From NCBI RefSeq assembly GCF_014212355.1, contig NZ_JACKXD010000005.1, forward strand, positions 186,001 to 250,000: DNA of 64,000 nt, given 5' to 3'. The notes under the pieces are model-generated. The model had not been told where the DNA came from and made no database searches. It saw only the letters and a program-made list of their open reading frames with translations. Positions within the stretch are counted from its first letter, which is position 1, and every line of letters begins with the position of its first letter. The position numbers and the translations under genes were made by a program. Positions 47,401 through 55,248 of this stretch are shown one piece after another. The DNA is from Halobellus ruber (GTDB lineage: Archaea > Halobacteriota > Halobacteria > Halobacteriales > Haloferacaceae).

Positions 47401-50400
47401 TCGCGCGGACGGTGAACGTGTAGTTGCCGACCCGCGTCGGGGTCCCGTTCAGGACGCCGTCGTCGTGCAGGGTCATCCCGGGCGGGAGCGACCCGTTCAC
47501 CACGTCAAAGTCGACGGGCGATGTCCCCTGCCGGGTAGTGAGCCGGTGGGTGACGGGCTCGCCCAGCTTCGTGCGGGCGAGTCTGTCGGTCGTGACTCGG
47601 AACCCCGCCCCTGCGCCGGCGGGTGACGTGGTCAGCCACGGGTCGAAGCGGACGTTCGCGACGAGTCGGTTCGATCCGGCCGACACGGCGTCGCCGGAGC
47701 CGTTCGCGACGGCGCCGGTGGACGGGTCCGAGAGGTTCCGGGTCGCGCTCCCGGGGCTCGACGGCCCGTCCGGACTCCCCCACCAGTTTCGCGTCGCGTC
47801 GACGACGGCGTCGGCGTCGTTCCGGATCCCGTACCTGCCGTTCCCCGCGATGACGTTCCGGCGGACGGTGACGGTGTCGACCGGGGAGTCACTGTCGAAC
47901 TCGATGCCGCCGTCGGTGTTGTTGACGATCCGGTTCCGCCGGACCGTGGCGAACTGGGAGTCGCCAATGAACCGGATGCCAACCCGGTTGTTCCGGATGA
48001 CGTTGCCGACGGCCCGGTGTCGGTCGGCCCGCAGCAGCCCGATTCCGGTACTGCTGTTCGTGAGGGTGTTGTCCCTGACCGTGACGTTCGACGCGGTCGT
48101 GACGTAGACAGCGTTGCCGGCGCCGTCGACGGTGTTGTTGCGGACGGTGGCGTTGTCCGACCCGCTGACGCTGATTCCGGTACCGGTTCCGCCCCCGGGT
48201 CTGACGGTGTTGTTCCGGACGCGGCTGGCGTCCGAATCGGACACTTTGATTCCGCCCCTGTTCGCCCGGAGGTCGTTGCCGGCGACGGTGTTGTTCCGGC
48301 TGGTTCCCGACGTGGCGACGAGCAAAACGCCGAGCCCAGCGTTCCCGCTGACTGCGTTCTCGACGACGCGACTGTCCTGTATCCTGTCAGCATAGACGCC
48401 AAACCCGCCGTTCGACCCAACGTCGTTGCCGGCGACGGCCGACGCGTAAACCACCGTCGCCTCGATGCCGTTCCCGCCGTTGTCGCGAAGCGTGTTGTCG
48501 ACGACCCGAACGTTCCGGACGGCGCCGGACCCCAGCAGGATCCCGTCCTCGTCGTTCGAGTTGATCGCGTTGTCGACGATCACCGAGTCATTCAACCCGC
48601 CGTCGAACGAGCCAATACCGACGAAGTTGTCGGTGACCGTGGTGTTTCCGAGCGTGTGGTTGCCGCCGCGGTCGACGTAGACACCGTACCCCCCGCTTCC
48701 GTCGACCGTCGTCCGTCGGACTGAGACGCCGGACGCCCCGAAAAGCCCGATGCCTCGGTCCGAGGCGTTGAGGACCCGCGTCCCGACGATCCGGTGTGTC
48801 GTCCCCCCGTCGAAGCGGATCGCGCTCTCCGGCAGGAAGCCGGAGCCGCGCGTGGCGTTTTCGACGGTGACGTTCTCGACTGTGGTGTCGTTCACGTCGG
48901 TGAACTCGGCCGGCTCGGTCCAGTTCACGAACCGGATGTCTCTCACGGTCACGTTCGAGAGCGTCCCCTGCGGGGGATCCGACACCGACGGCGACGCCCG
49001 GACGGCGAGCGGGTGGCCGCGGTCGTCACCGGAGCCTATCGCGGCGACCGTGTGGCCGTTCCCGTCGATCACGACGTCGCTGGCGCTGACGAAGAAACAC
49101 GGCCGGGAGGCGTTGGCGGTGACGTTCCCCGCGAGCCGGTAGGTTCCGGCGCGGGTGATCCGGGTGCAGCCGGTCACGGTGTGTATGGTGCCGGTGGCGG
49201 TCACGGTAACCGTGTCCGTGTCGGCCTCGCCGTTCCCGTCCGAGACGGTCACCGCGAACGTGAGCGTCGTCGGGGTGTCGACGTCAGGCGCGGTGAACTC
49301 GGGCGTGGCGGTGCTCCCGTTTCGCAGCGTCACGTTGGGGCCGGCGGTCTGCGCCCATCTGTAGCTGAGGCTGTCGCCGTCCGGATCACTGGACCCGGTC
49401 GCGTTCAGCGTCACGGACGTTCCGCGGTTCACGGTCCGGTTCGCGCCGGCATCCGCCGTCGGCGGGTAGTTGCTCGGGACGAGGGTGATGGTGACAGTGT
49501 CGGTGTCGGAGCCACCGTCGCCGTCCGAGACGGTGAGCTCGAACGTGAGCGCCCGCTCGCCGTTGATAATCGGCGCGGCGAACTCGGGGGTTGCGGTTCC
49601 CGCGTCCTGTAGCGTCACGTTCGGGCCGCTCGTCTGCGTCCACGAGAACGACAGGGTGTCCCCGTCCGGGTCGCTGGATGCGGATCCGTCGAGCGCGACC
49701 GTCCGACCGTCCAGCGTGCGCCGGTCGTAGCCGGCGTCGGCCCGCGGCGGCTCGTTCGGCAGGACGGTGACGGTGACCGCGTCCCTGTCGGAGCTGTTTC
49801 CGTCCGAGACGACGAGCTCGAAGGTGAGGTCGGTCGCCGTGTCGACGGTCGGTGCGGCGAACTCGGGGGTCGCAGTGCTCGCATTCCGGAACGACACGCT
49901 CGGTCCGGCCGTCTGGGTCCACGAGAACGACAGCGGGTCCGCGTCGGGGTCGCTCGACCCGGTGCCGTCCAGCGCGACAGGCTCGCGCTCCTCGACCGTC
50001 CGGTTCGATCCGGCGGCGGCTGTCGGGGGCTGGTCGGCCGGCTGGATTGTCACGTTGACTGTGTCGGTGTCGGAGGCGTCTCCGTCGGAAACCGTCACCT
50101 CGAACCTGAGAGTCCGTTCGCTGCTGACGGACGGGGCACCGAACCCGGGCGTCGCCGTCGTCGCGCCCTGCAGCGTCACGTTCGGACCGGCCGTCTGGGT
50201 CCACGAGAACGACAACGCGTCACCGTCGGGGTCGCTCGACCCGCTCGCGTTCAACCGCACACTCCGACCGCCGACGGTGGTCCGGTCGGGGCCGGCGTCG
50301 GCCGTCGGGGGCTGATTGGCCGGCCGGACGGTCACGCTCACGGTGTCGGTATCGGACCCGCCGTTACCGTCGGCGACCGTCAGTTCGAACGCGAGGGTGA

Positions 50401-51670
50401 CCGGCGTATCGGTATCCGGCGCGGTGAACCCGGGCGTCGCCGTCGTCGCGCCCTGCAGCGTCACGTTCGGACCGGCCGTCTGTGTCCAGGAAAACGACAG
50501 CGCGTCACCGTCGGGGTCGCTCGACCCGCTCGCGTTCAACCGCACACTCCGACCGCCGACGGTGGTCCGGTCGCGGCCGGCGTCGGCCGTCGGGGGCGTG
50601 TTCCCCGGCTGGACGGTCACGTTGACCGTGTCGCTATCGAACCCGGTCCCGTCGGAGACGGTCACCTCGAAGACGAGCGTCCGCTCGCTTTTGACCTCCG
50701 GCGTCGTGAACGTGGGAGTTGCAGTGGTGCTTCCCCGCAGTGTCACCGTCGGTCCGCTCGTCTGTGCCCACAGGAACGAGAGTCGGTCGCCGTCCGGATC
50801 ACTCGACCCGCTCGCGTTCAGCTCGACCGCCGTCCCGCCGGTTGCCGTTCGGTCGGGGCCGGCGTCGGCTATCGGCGGCGTGTTTCCCGGCCGGACGGTC
50901 ACGTTGACCGTGTCGGTGTCGGAGGCGTTCCCGTCGGAGGCGGTCACCTCGAAGACGAGCGTCCGGCTGCTGTTGACCGTCGGGGCGGTGAACTCCGGAG
51001 TCGCCGTGTCGTTGTTCCGTAGCGGCACGTCCGGTCCGCCCGTCTGGGTCCACGAGAACGAGAGTCGGTCGTTATCCGGATTACTCGACCCGGTCGCGTT
51101 CAACTCGACGCGCTGCCCCCCGGTAACGGTCCGGTCGCGTCCGGCGTCGGCTTCGGGGGTCCCAACGACGGTGACGGTGTGGCTCGCCTCGCGGCGGAAG
51201 TCAGGGCGGGAGAGGGCGATACCCCGTACCGTGGCGTCGCCGCCGGTTTCGTTCCCCGGAACCGATACCGTGACCGACGGCGCTACCGACTCGTTCGCGT
51301 CGAGGCGCTGCCACCGCCACGCGGTCCGGGTCGCGTTCCAGGTACCGCCGTCACCCGACTGGTTCACGACGCGCCACCCACTCGGCAGCACGACGTCGAC
51401 GACGAACTCCCGGGAGGCGTTTCGGGGATTGGTCAGGTTGAACGAAACCGAAACGCGGTCGCCCGGCGCCGCCTCCTCCGGCCCCGTCGCGGTTATGATC
51501 CGCGACTCCTCGGTCTGTGCCGCGGCTCCACCGGCGGTCGGAACCGGCGGTGCCGTCGGTGACGGCCCGTGGGCGCCCGTGGGGCTCCCGACCGCGGCCT
51601 GAACGGGGACCGTCGCGGTAACGATGATCAGAGCGGTCGCCACCGCGGCCGTCCGACTCCGGAATGACAT
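44453..51670 (-). CDS. 2405-residue cell-surface protein with seven PKD/K319-like repeats and a beta-helix
   Basis: Secreted by a Sec-type signal (MSFRSRTAAVATALIIVTA). Order: a CARDB/DUF11-like N-domain (about 55-170); seven PKD/REJ-like domains of about 95 residues (about 175-835), each with the pattern ADAG.DR...G, GSSDPDGD.LSFSW and TATPEF.AP; and a right-handed beta-helix of the NosD type (about 840-1330, many NxVRNNT turns). Next come a cadherin-like Ig domain, DUF11-like domains split by a Cys-rich segment (46732-46960), and an Ig/carboxypeptidase-like region. A Thr/Pro-rich stalk, a membrane helix and the LRRRNEL tail end the protein. The tail resembles archaeosortase/PGF-CTERM anchoring but has PGGFDPG instead of a clean PGF motif. 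Likely adhesin or S-layer-associated. Confidence 0.88.
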   Translation of the reverse strand: MSFRSRTAAVATALIIVTATVPVQAAVGSPTGAHGPSPTAPPVPTAGGAAAQTEESRIITATGPEEAAPGDRVSVSFNLTNPRNASREFVVDVVLPSGWRVVNQSGDGGTWNATRTAWRWQRLDANESVAPSVTVSVPGNETGGDATVRGIALSRPDFRREASHTVTVVGTPEADAGRDRTVTGGQRVELNATGSSNPDNDRLSFSWTQTGGPDVPLRNNDTATPEFTAPTVNSSRTLVFEVTASDGNASDTDTVNVTVRPGNTPPIADAGPDRTATGGTAVELNASGSSDPDGDRLSFLWAQTSGPTVTLRGSTTATPTFTTPEVKSERTLVFEVTVSDGTGFDSDTVNVTVQPGNTPPTADAGRDRTTVGGRSVRLNASGSSDPDGDALSFSWTQTAGPNVTLQGATTATPGFTAPDTDTPVTLAFELTVADGNGGSDTDTVSVTVRPANQPPTADAGPDRTTVGGRSVRLNASGSSDPDGDALSFSWTQTAGPNVTLQGATTATPGFGAPSVSSERTLRFEVTVSDGDASDTDTVNVTIQPADQPPTAAAGSNRTVEEREPVALDGTGSSDPDADPLSFSWTQTAGPSVSFRNASTATPEFAAPTVDTATDLTFELVVSDGNSSDRDAVTVTVLPNEPPRADAGYDRRTLDGRTVALDGSASSDPDGDTLSFSWTQTSGPNVTLQDAGTATPEFAAPIINGERALTFELTVSDGDGGSDTDTVTITLVPSNYPPTADAGANRTVNRGTSVTLNATGSSDPDGDSLSYRWAQTAGPNVTLRNGSTATPEFTAPDVDTPTTLTFAVTVSDGNGEADTDTVTVTATGTIHTVTGCTRITRAGTYRLAGNVTANASRPCFFVSASDVVIDGNGHTVAAIGSGDDRGHPLAVRASPSVSDPPQGTLSNVTVRDIRFVNWTEPAEFTDVNDTTVENVTVENATRGSGFLPESAIRFDGGTTHRIVGTRVLNASDRGIGLFGASGVSVRRTTVDGSGGYGVYVDRGGNHTLGNTTVTDNFVGIGSFDGGLNDSVIVDNAINSNDEDGILLGSGAVRNVRVVDNTLRDNGGNGIEATVVYASAVAGNDVGSNGGFGVYADRIQDSRVVENAVSGNAGLGVLLVATSGTSRNNTVAGNDLRANRGGIKVSDSDASRVRNNTVRPGGGTGTGISVSGSDNATVRNNTVDGAGNAVYVTTASNVTVRDNTLTNSSTGIGLLRADRHRAVGNVIRNNRVGIRFIGDSQFATVRRNRIVNNTDGGIEFDSDSPVDTVTVRRNVIAGNGRYGIRNDADAVVDATRNWWGSPDGPSSPGSATRNLSDPSTGAVANGSGDAVSAGSNRLVANVRFDPWLTTSPAGAGAGFRVTTDRLARTKLGEPVTHRLTTRQGTSPVDFDVVNGSLPPGMTLHDDGVLNGTPTRVGNYTFTVRATDGDGTTANATLTKRVSATIPSADIVIDKEGGRAVAGRKQLYVIRVKNTGNTIARDVPVSEYLQPWFTYASSTPAPDNVTTQVTRNGSRERLESILSRNGTTVELNSSITKTTIKWSIDELRPGESQILTYQAQLDENLQQGFTVTGRACSCSGPCCEDYEECLEESVEKCEIPALLSEIGKTTPGIPVEKVCRFLADTTGCRRGYKSCRARNGLPGRVPECDKDRRRVQQPVDPNEKIVAADRYIQPDRTLPYAVRFENVGNAPARNVTVTDTLPTTLNRSSVEVLTANRTRKSLAPGESVTLLRQNRTRTKTVTIGNRTVTRNVTVVEHHTATLQGRTLRWRLENVDLAPNATGTLLFSADPASGLSTGTRIENNATIRFDQVSSLTTNDTVNIVDDAAPTCRMDSLPAESPRNVSLSWTVTDRVGEVETVSVFVSTDGETWTTAPIDTDGGNASFVGDLGEEYRFMCVAEDTAGNREAQTPSVEASTTVASADINGTILEADGDPAVNDTVTVGDTSGVGFSTAVVDPDGGVVCGLGRVNRVPTDAAGRFSLTTEADTTKGVSYYQAHTARFLRANATPPPGSVAFPRDGSPDIYALTRVNTSADRSIGPTTLPDAHTLNVTVVTEAGVPVEDALVAFGHTGTDGARAAVVFPNATNADGMVAPEATDAMGIEVVGNVSVVVRPPSGDSFTDRTYTRNLTVDSDRNVTVELETDAAGGGDGPGDTGGDGTGGGDAGGGTATDIPLIDVDPDVVEEAAVEQRTGEFDETETVSRITFDGSAPSAATVAEFDGLPESTVRTILERIVADVAGIDSPSEVGLVAIADVSPSSSIPDETSATVEIEVSSERLNDPESAVIVHRGADGWTLRETTVRDVGDGTVTLTAPVDSFSLVAVVERPSLRATATGQTPTPAPTTATATPEADGGSTPSGGTQAPEAVGTEPSTSLPTEPGGFDPGVAVALVLVAGIAVVVTILRRRNEL
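50141..50596. repeat. Recent 285-bp tandem duplication inside the surface-protein gene
   Basis: Segments 50141-50311 and 50426-50596 are almost identical, offset by exactly 285 bp (95 codons). They encode the third and fourth PKD-like domains, which share the full TTVGGRSVRLNASGSSDPDG region. Other domain copies are clearly more diverged, so this pair arose last, by unequal exchange or gene conversion. Confidence 0.85.
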
Positions 51671-51691
51671 ACGTTACCAGTCATCGTAGAA

Positions 51692-51698
51692 ATTTATA
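51692..51698 (-). promoter_or_regulatory. TATA box of the surface-protein gene
   Basis: Reading leftward, TATAAAT lies 22-28 bp before ATG 51670, so the transcript should be leaderless. A 12-bp near-palindrome TAGTA-CA-TACTA (51698-51709) abuts it. Just beyond is ACTTGTAGTA in leftward orientation, a word also found in the cobN/chlID promoter. Confidence 0.7.
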
Positions 51699-51803
51699 GT
51701 ACATACTACAAGTTTCTTTCGGACGAACCGACGGGAAGCGGCCCGAAGGGCCGTTCCACCGGGTTTGTGGCCGCTGCGATACGCGCCGCGCCCCACGCTG
51801 CAC

Positions 51804-52119
51804 GGGCGCGACGGGACCCTAACGAGCCGGGCGGGACCGGAGGTCCCGCTGGAAGCCGGCGCTACGCGCCGTCGACGAATCGAGTGGGGGGTCGTCGCGC
51901 GAGTGAGGCAATGGCCGAACGGGCGCGACGGGATTCGAACCGGAGCGAGACGGTCCTGCTCGGCCTTCGGCCTGCGCGGGCTGCGACTCGCAGGGTTCGA
52001 ATCCAACGCGGTAAGGTCGGATACGCCTCGCTTCGCTCGGCGATCCGGACGAGCGCGACGGGACCCCCACGAGTGAAACGAGTGGAGGGTCGTCGCGCGA
52101 GTGAAATCTTCGATTTCAC
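51804..52119. repeat. Ladder of tRNA-Arg 3'-end copies
   Basis: The 3' end of the tRNA, GAGCGCGACGGG on the plus strand (from 52120), recurs at 52051 (exact), 51921 (one mismatch, extending 20 bp into the T-arm) and 51804 (partial). Between them a second motif, GTCGTCGCGCGAGTGA, occurs at 51891-51906 and 52090-52105. The two modules have the same order: short copy, CGAGTGG.GGGTCGTCG block, longer copy. A plus-strand T-arm word GGTTCGAATCC lies at 51994-52004. The pattern fits repeated integration and loss at a tRNA 3' attachment site. The whole 448-bp interval to the surface protein has no gene. Confidence 0.7.
52101..52119 (-). terminator. Hairpin at the tRNA-Arg 3' end
   Basis: GTGAAAT (52101-52107) and ATTTCAC (52113-52119) form a perfect 7-bp stem with a 5-base loop directly downstream of the leftward tRNA. 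It may help terminate transcription or mark the 3' processing site. It could also be part of the attachment-site relics, although neither of the other 3' copies carries it. Confidence 0.45.
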
Positions 52120-52192
52120 GAGCGCGACGGGATTCGAACCCGCGACCATCGGATTAGAAGTCCGACGCTCTGTCCGACTGAGCTACGCGCCC
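52119..52192 (-). tRNA. trnR-TCT: tRNA-Arg (anticodon TCT)
   Basis: Read leftward, the gene folds completely. The acceptor stem is GGGCGCG with CGCGCTC (one G-T pair), the D-arm is GCTC/GAGC, the anticodon stem is TCGGA/TCCGA with loop CTTCTAA (anticodon TCT, Arg AGA). The variable loop is TGGTC, and the T-arm is GCGGG-TTCGAAT-CCCGT. The discriminator is G and no CCA is encoded, as in most archaea. There is no intron. The 74-nt gene lies just beside its own 3'-end copies. Confidence 0.95.
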
Positions 52193-52215
52193 TCGCCGAA
52201 ATCTCACGCCGGCAG

Positions 52216-52223
52216 GTAAAAAG
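52216..52223 (-). promoter_or_regulatory. TATA-like box of tRNA-Arg
   Basis: An AT-rich TTTTTA-type word in leftward orientation is centred about 27 bp before the tRNA 5' end. The spacing fits an archaeal promoter that starts transcription at or near the mature end. Confidence 0.55.
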
Positions 52224-52297
52224 AAACACTGGTTCCGGGCGTCGGACTCACACCCCGAACGGAACTCGTAAGGTCGGGTACCGTGAATCCGCCAGCA

Positions 52298-52933
52298 ATG
52301 AGAGTCATCGGCACCGTCGGGCTTCCCGGCAGCGGCAAGGGCGAGGCCGCCGCCGTCGCTCGCGAGGCGGGCGTCCCGGTCGTCACAATGGGCGATGTGA
52401 TCCGCGAGGCCTGCCGCGATCGCGGCCTCGACCCCGCGGAACACCACGGCGAGGTCGCACGCACGCTCCGGGAGGAGGAGGGTCCCGCGGCCGTCGCGGA
52501 GCGCTCGCTGCCAACGATCGAGGCGGCACTGCAGGACAGCGAGGTCGTTCTCGTCGACGGCCTCCGGTCCGACGTCGAACTCGACCGCTTCCGGACGGCG
52601 TTCGGGGATGCGTTCCTCCTCGTGAGCGTCGAGGCGCCGTTCGAGACCCGCGCCGACCGACTGCTCGACCGCGCCCGCGACGACTCCGACCTCGACCGCG
52701 AGTCCCTCCGGGAACGGGAGCAGCGCGAACTCGGCTTCGGGATGGACGCGGTGATGGACCGCGCCGACGTCGTGATCGAGAACACCGATACCCTCGAGGC
52801 CTACCGTCGGCGGATCCGGGCGATTCTCGACGGCGACATCGACGCGGTCGCCGACAGCGACCTCGTCAACCTGCGGGGCGTCGGGACCGACGCGGCGGCC
52901 GCCGAGCCGACCGACGGGGGTGACGCGCCGTGA
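52298..52933 (+). CDS. UPF0200-family P-loop nucleotide kinase-like protein
   Basis: A 211-residue protein starting MRVIGTVGLPGSGKGEAAAV, with the P-loop GLPGSGKG. It then has VVTMGDVIREACRDRGLDP and LREEEGPAAVAERSLP, VLVDGLRSDVELDRF and RADRLLDRARDD. These blocks define the archaeal UPF0200 family, related to dephospho-CoA and adenylate kinases. The substrate is not established. ATG 52298 was chosen over an ATG at 52283 because family members start at MRVIG. It is coupled to the UPF0201 gene by an overlap of 4 nt, a conserved archaeal pairing. Confidence 0.9.
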   Translation: MRVIGTVGLPGSGKGEAAAVAREAGVPVVTMGDVIREACRDRGLDPAEHHGEVARTLREEEGPAAVAERSLPTIEAALQDSEVVLVDGLRSDVELDRFRTAFGDAFLLVSVEAPFETRADRLLDRARDDSDLDRESLREREQRELGFGMDAVMDRADVVIENTDTLEAYRRRIRAILDGDIDAVADSDLVNLRGVGTDAAAAEPTDGGDAP

Positions 52934-53343
52934 TCTACCGGATCGACGCCCGGATCGTCGCCCCCGTTCACGACACCGAGGTGACAGACCGGGTCGAGGA
53001 CGCCGTCCGGAACCTGTTTCCCGACGTCGAGTTCGACCACGTCGACGGCGAGATCGTCGGCGAGACCCATTCATTAGAGCGGTTCTCCGAGCGGCTTCAC
53101 GAACAGGAGATCCTCGATACCGCCCGCCGGGAGTTCTTCAAGCACGCCGACGACGAGGGCTTCTCGTTCTCGCTGAAGAAGCAGGCCGCGTTCAAGGGCG
53201 TGATCAACTTTGCAGTCGGGAACCCCGACGAACTCGGCGACGTCGCGGTCACGGTGACCGTTCACGAACCCGACGTGGAGACGTACATCGACCACGTCGC
53301 GCCGCCCACCGAGGACGGGACGCCCGTCGATTTCGACTCCTGA
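52930..53343 (+). CDS. UPF0201-family protein
   Basis: A 137-residue alpha/beta protein from GTG 52930 (MIYRIDARIVAPVHDTEV). It matches UPF0201: TDRVEDAVRNLFPDVEF, a central RRLHEQEILDTARRE-like helix (RLHEQEILDTARREFF) and LKKQAAFKGVINFAVG. The family is sometimes described as an RNA-binding-like fold. Function is unknown. Its partner is the upstream P-loop gene. It converges on the DJ-1 family gene over 30 bp. Confidence 0.88.
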   Translation: MIYRIDARIVAPVHDTEVTDRVEDAVRNLFPDVEFDHVDGEIVGETHSLERFSERLHEQEILDTARREFFKHADDEGFSFSLKKQAAFKGVINFAVGNPDELGDVAVTVTVHEPDVETYIDHVAPPTEDGTPVDFDS

Positions 53344-53373
53344 CGGGCCCGCTGACGGTTGCCGGCGTCGGGC

Positions 53374-54060
53374 TCAGCCGTCGATCCCGAGTTCGTCCAA
53401 GAGCGTGACCGCGGCCTCGTGGGAGGATGGCGGCCCGCGCGCCGTGATCAGATCGCCGTCGACGGTGACGGAGGTGTCGGCGTCGAGGTCGGCGTCCCAG
53501 TTCGCGCCGGCGGCTTGCACCTCGTCTTCGACCCAGTACGGCAGCTTCCGGCCGTCGGGCATCAGGTCCTGCTCGTCGACGATCCCCGCCTCCCAGTCGT
53601 TCGGGAAGCCGGTCACGTTCCGGCCGGCAACGAGGAAGTCGCCGTCGGAATCGCGGACGAACGCGAGGATCCCGACCGCGTGACAGACGACGAGCGCGGT
53701 CCCCTCGTCGCCTTCGAGGGCCGTCCGGAACGCCGCGCGGGCGTGACGGTCCTGGTTGATGTCCCACTCGGTGCCGTGGCCGCCGGGGAACACGACCGCG
53801 TCGTAGGCGTCGGGATCGGCGTCGGCCAGGGCCGTCGGGTTCCGGAGCCGCTCGTCGGTCTCGTGGATCTCGGTGACGTGGTCTGCGGTCCCCTCGCCGA
53901 CGTTCTCGGGGTCGATAGAGCGCTCGTCGACCACCGGCGGCCCGCCGGTCGGCGTCGCGACGGTCACCTCGACCCCGGCGTCCGACAGCGTAGTCAGCGG
54001 CTCGATACACTCCTCTCCCCAGTAGCCCTCCTCGCTCACGACGAATAGTGCCGTAGACAT
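53374..54060 (-). CDS. DJ-1/PfpI-family protein (Hsp31-like)
   Basis: A 228-residue protein with the flavodoxin-like DJ-1 fold. It starts ALFVVSEEGYWGEECIEPL, then VTVATPTGGPPVVDE and VVFPGGHGTEWDI. The nucleophile elbow is LVVCHAVG, where Cys sits in the expected strained turn, followed by a helix. The EGYWGEE and GGHGTxWD motifs resemble the Hsp31/YhbO-like group with Glu-Cys-His triads. Roles are glyoxalase/deglycase or holding chaperone; the sequence does not decide. Monocistronic by spacing. Confidence 0.87.
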   Translation of the reverse strand: MSTALFVVSEEGYWGEECIEPLTTLSDAGVEVTVATPTGGPPVVDERSIDPENVGEGTADHVTEIHETDERLRNPTALADADPDAYDAVVFPGGHGTEWDINQDRHARAAFRTALEGDEGTALVVCHAVGILAFVRDSDGDFLVAGRNVTGFPNDWEAGIVDEQDLMPDGRKLPYWVEDEVQAAGANWDADLDADTSVTVDGDLITARGPPSSHEAAVTLLDELGIDG

Positions 54061-54147
54061 CGTCAGACGCGAGGGAACCGACGGGTAAAACCTGTCTGGT
54101 TCCGCGGGGGCGGGCGGGACCGCCGCGACGTGCCCCCGTTGCTCCGG

Positions 54148-55212
54148 TCACGCCGGCACGAGGAGGATCACGAGCGCCACTGCGATGAACACGACCTTCA
54201 GCGCGGTGTTGACGGCAATCACCTTCGACCCGAACCGCGGACCCCAGATCCCGTACTGGAACGGGATCGACCGCTTGAACGTCGACACCGCAAACGAGAC
54301 GATCCCGCCGAGCAGCATCGTCGCCACCGCGGTCCGCGGCGTGAACGTCTCCCCGATCATCGGTGCGATCGTCGCCGCACCCGCAGTGGTGTCGAACGCG
54401 AACACCGCGATCACCGGCAGCGACGCGCCGGGAAGTCCGAACAGCGCGGTCAGCGGCTCCGCGACCGCGGTGGCCGACTGGAGGTCCTGGGTTTCGACGA
54501 CGAGCGTCACGAGGACGTAGACGACCGCGAGCCGCGGGACGATCCGTTTCAGCTTCGGCCGGGTCTTCCCCGCGGCTTCACGGAGGACCGCCCGCGGCGA
54601 CTCGGGGTCGTCGGCCTCCGCCTCGGCGGCCCCGTCGCCCGCCGTCCCGCCGTCGGGTGCGCTTTCGGGCCGGTCCACGTCGTCGGCGGTCCCCGCCGTC
54701 GCCCCGCCGGTGGCGGTCCGCCCGGACAGGAGCACGGCGCCGGCAACGACGCCGACGACCGTGATCGCGGCTGCGATCGCAGCGCGGGCGCCGACGTAGA
54801 GCACGCCCGTCTCGAAGCCCAGGATCGGGATCAACACCGGCGCGTAGAAGGTGAAGATGTGTTGGACGAACCCGAAGAACGTGTTCATCGTGACCGCGAT
54901 CAGCGTCTCGACGTCGTCGAGCCGGCCCGACTCCCGGAAATCGGCGAGCATCCCGTAGCCCGCCGTGGTCGACGCCGCGGTGGTGACGATCGCGGTCCCC
55001 ACCTCGTCCGGGAGGTTCGCCGGTCGCGTGAGGTACTTCGAGAACGCCGCAACCGCCTCGACCGCGCCGAACCCGACCGCGACGTTCGCGAGGAACACCC
55101 CGACGCCGATCAGGACCGCGATCCGGGCGACTCGCGGCGCGACCTCCACGAGCACGGGCCAGACGGCGTCGACGAACGCGGCCGGTTGCACGCGCTTACC
55201 TCGGTGCCTCAC
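54148..55212 (-). CDS. Nucleoside-recognition (Gate) domain membrane protein
   Basis: A 354-residue membrane protein. It has two Gate-like modules of hydrophobic helices: VAFSKYLTRP and IVTTAASTTAGYGMLADFRESGRL in the first, and AVFAFDTTAGAATIAPMIGETF in the second. An acidic low-complexity loop of about 45 residues (about 180-220) lies between them. The Thr/Ser-rich TTAAS.TAGYGML motif is typical of nucleoside-recognition (YjiH/SpmA-like) proteins. The transported compound is unknown. It runs in the same direction as the two MgtE halves upstream of it. Confidence 0.8.
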   Translation of the reverse strand: MRHRGKRVQPAAFVDAVWPVLVEVAPRVARIAVLIGVGVFLANVAVGFGAVEAVAAFSKYLTRPANLPDEVGTAIVTTAASTTAGYGMLADFRESGRLDDVETLIAVTMNTFFGFVQHIFTFYAPVLIPILGFETGVLYVGARAAIAAAITVVGVVAGAVLLSGRTATGGATAGTADDVDRPESAPDGGTAGDGAAEAEADDPESPRAVLREAAGKTRPKLKRIVPRLAVVYVLVTLVVETQDLQSATAVAEPLTALFGLPGASLPVIAVFAFDTTAGAATIAPMIGETFTPRTAVATMLLGGIVSFAVSTFKRSIPFQYGIWGPRFGSKVIAVNTALKVVFIAVALVILLVPA

Positions 55213-55248
55213 CGACTAATCGGCATCGGTTCGGGCAACACGGGGCCG

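Noticed and set aside
49140-51150. Regular repeats that might be a CRISPR array
   Set aside because: The period is about 285 bp, inside a coding frame and protein-level; there are no short identical repeats with unique spacers and no cas genes.
50316-51602. Plus-strand ORF of 428 codons opposite the surface protein, with regular repeats
   Set aside because: The repeats only mirror the PKD-like domains of the real gene; the frame has no start context or signal.
51910-52010. A second complete tRNA in the 51.9-52.0 kb region
   Set aside because: T-arm words are present on both strands, but no acceptor/D/anticodon stems can be assembled; they are best read as partial tRNA copies.
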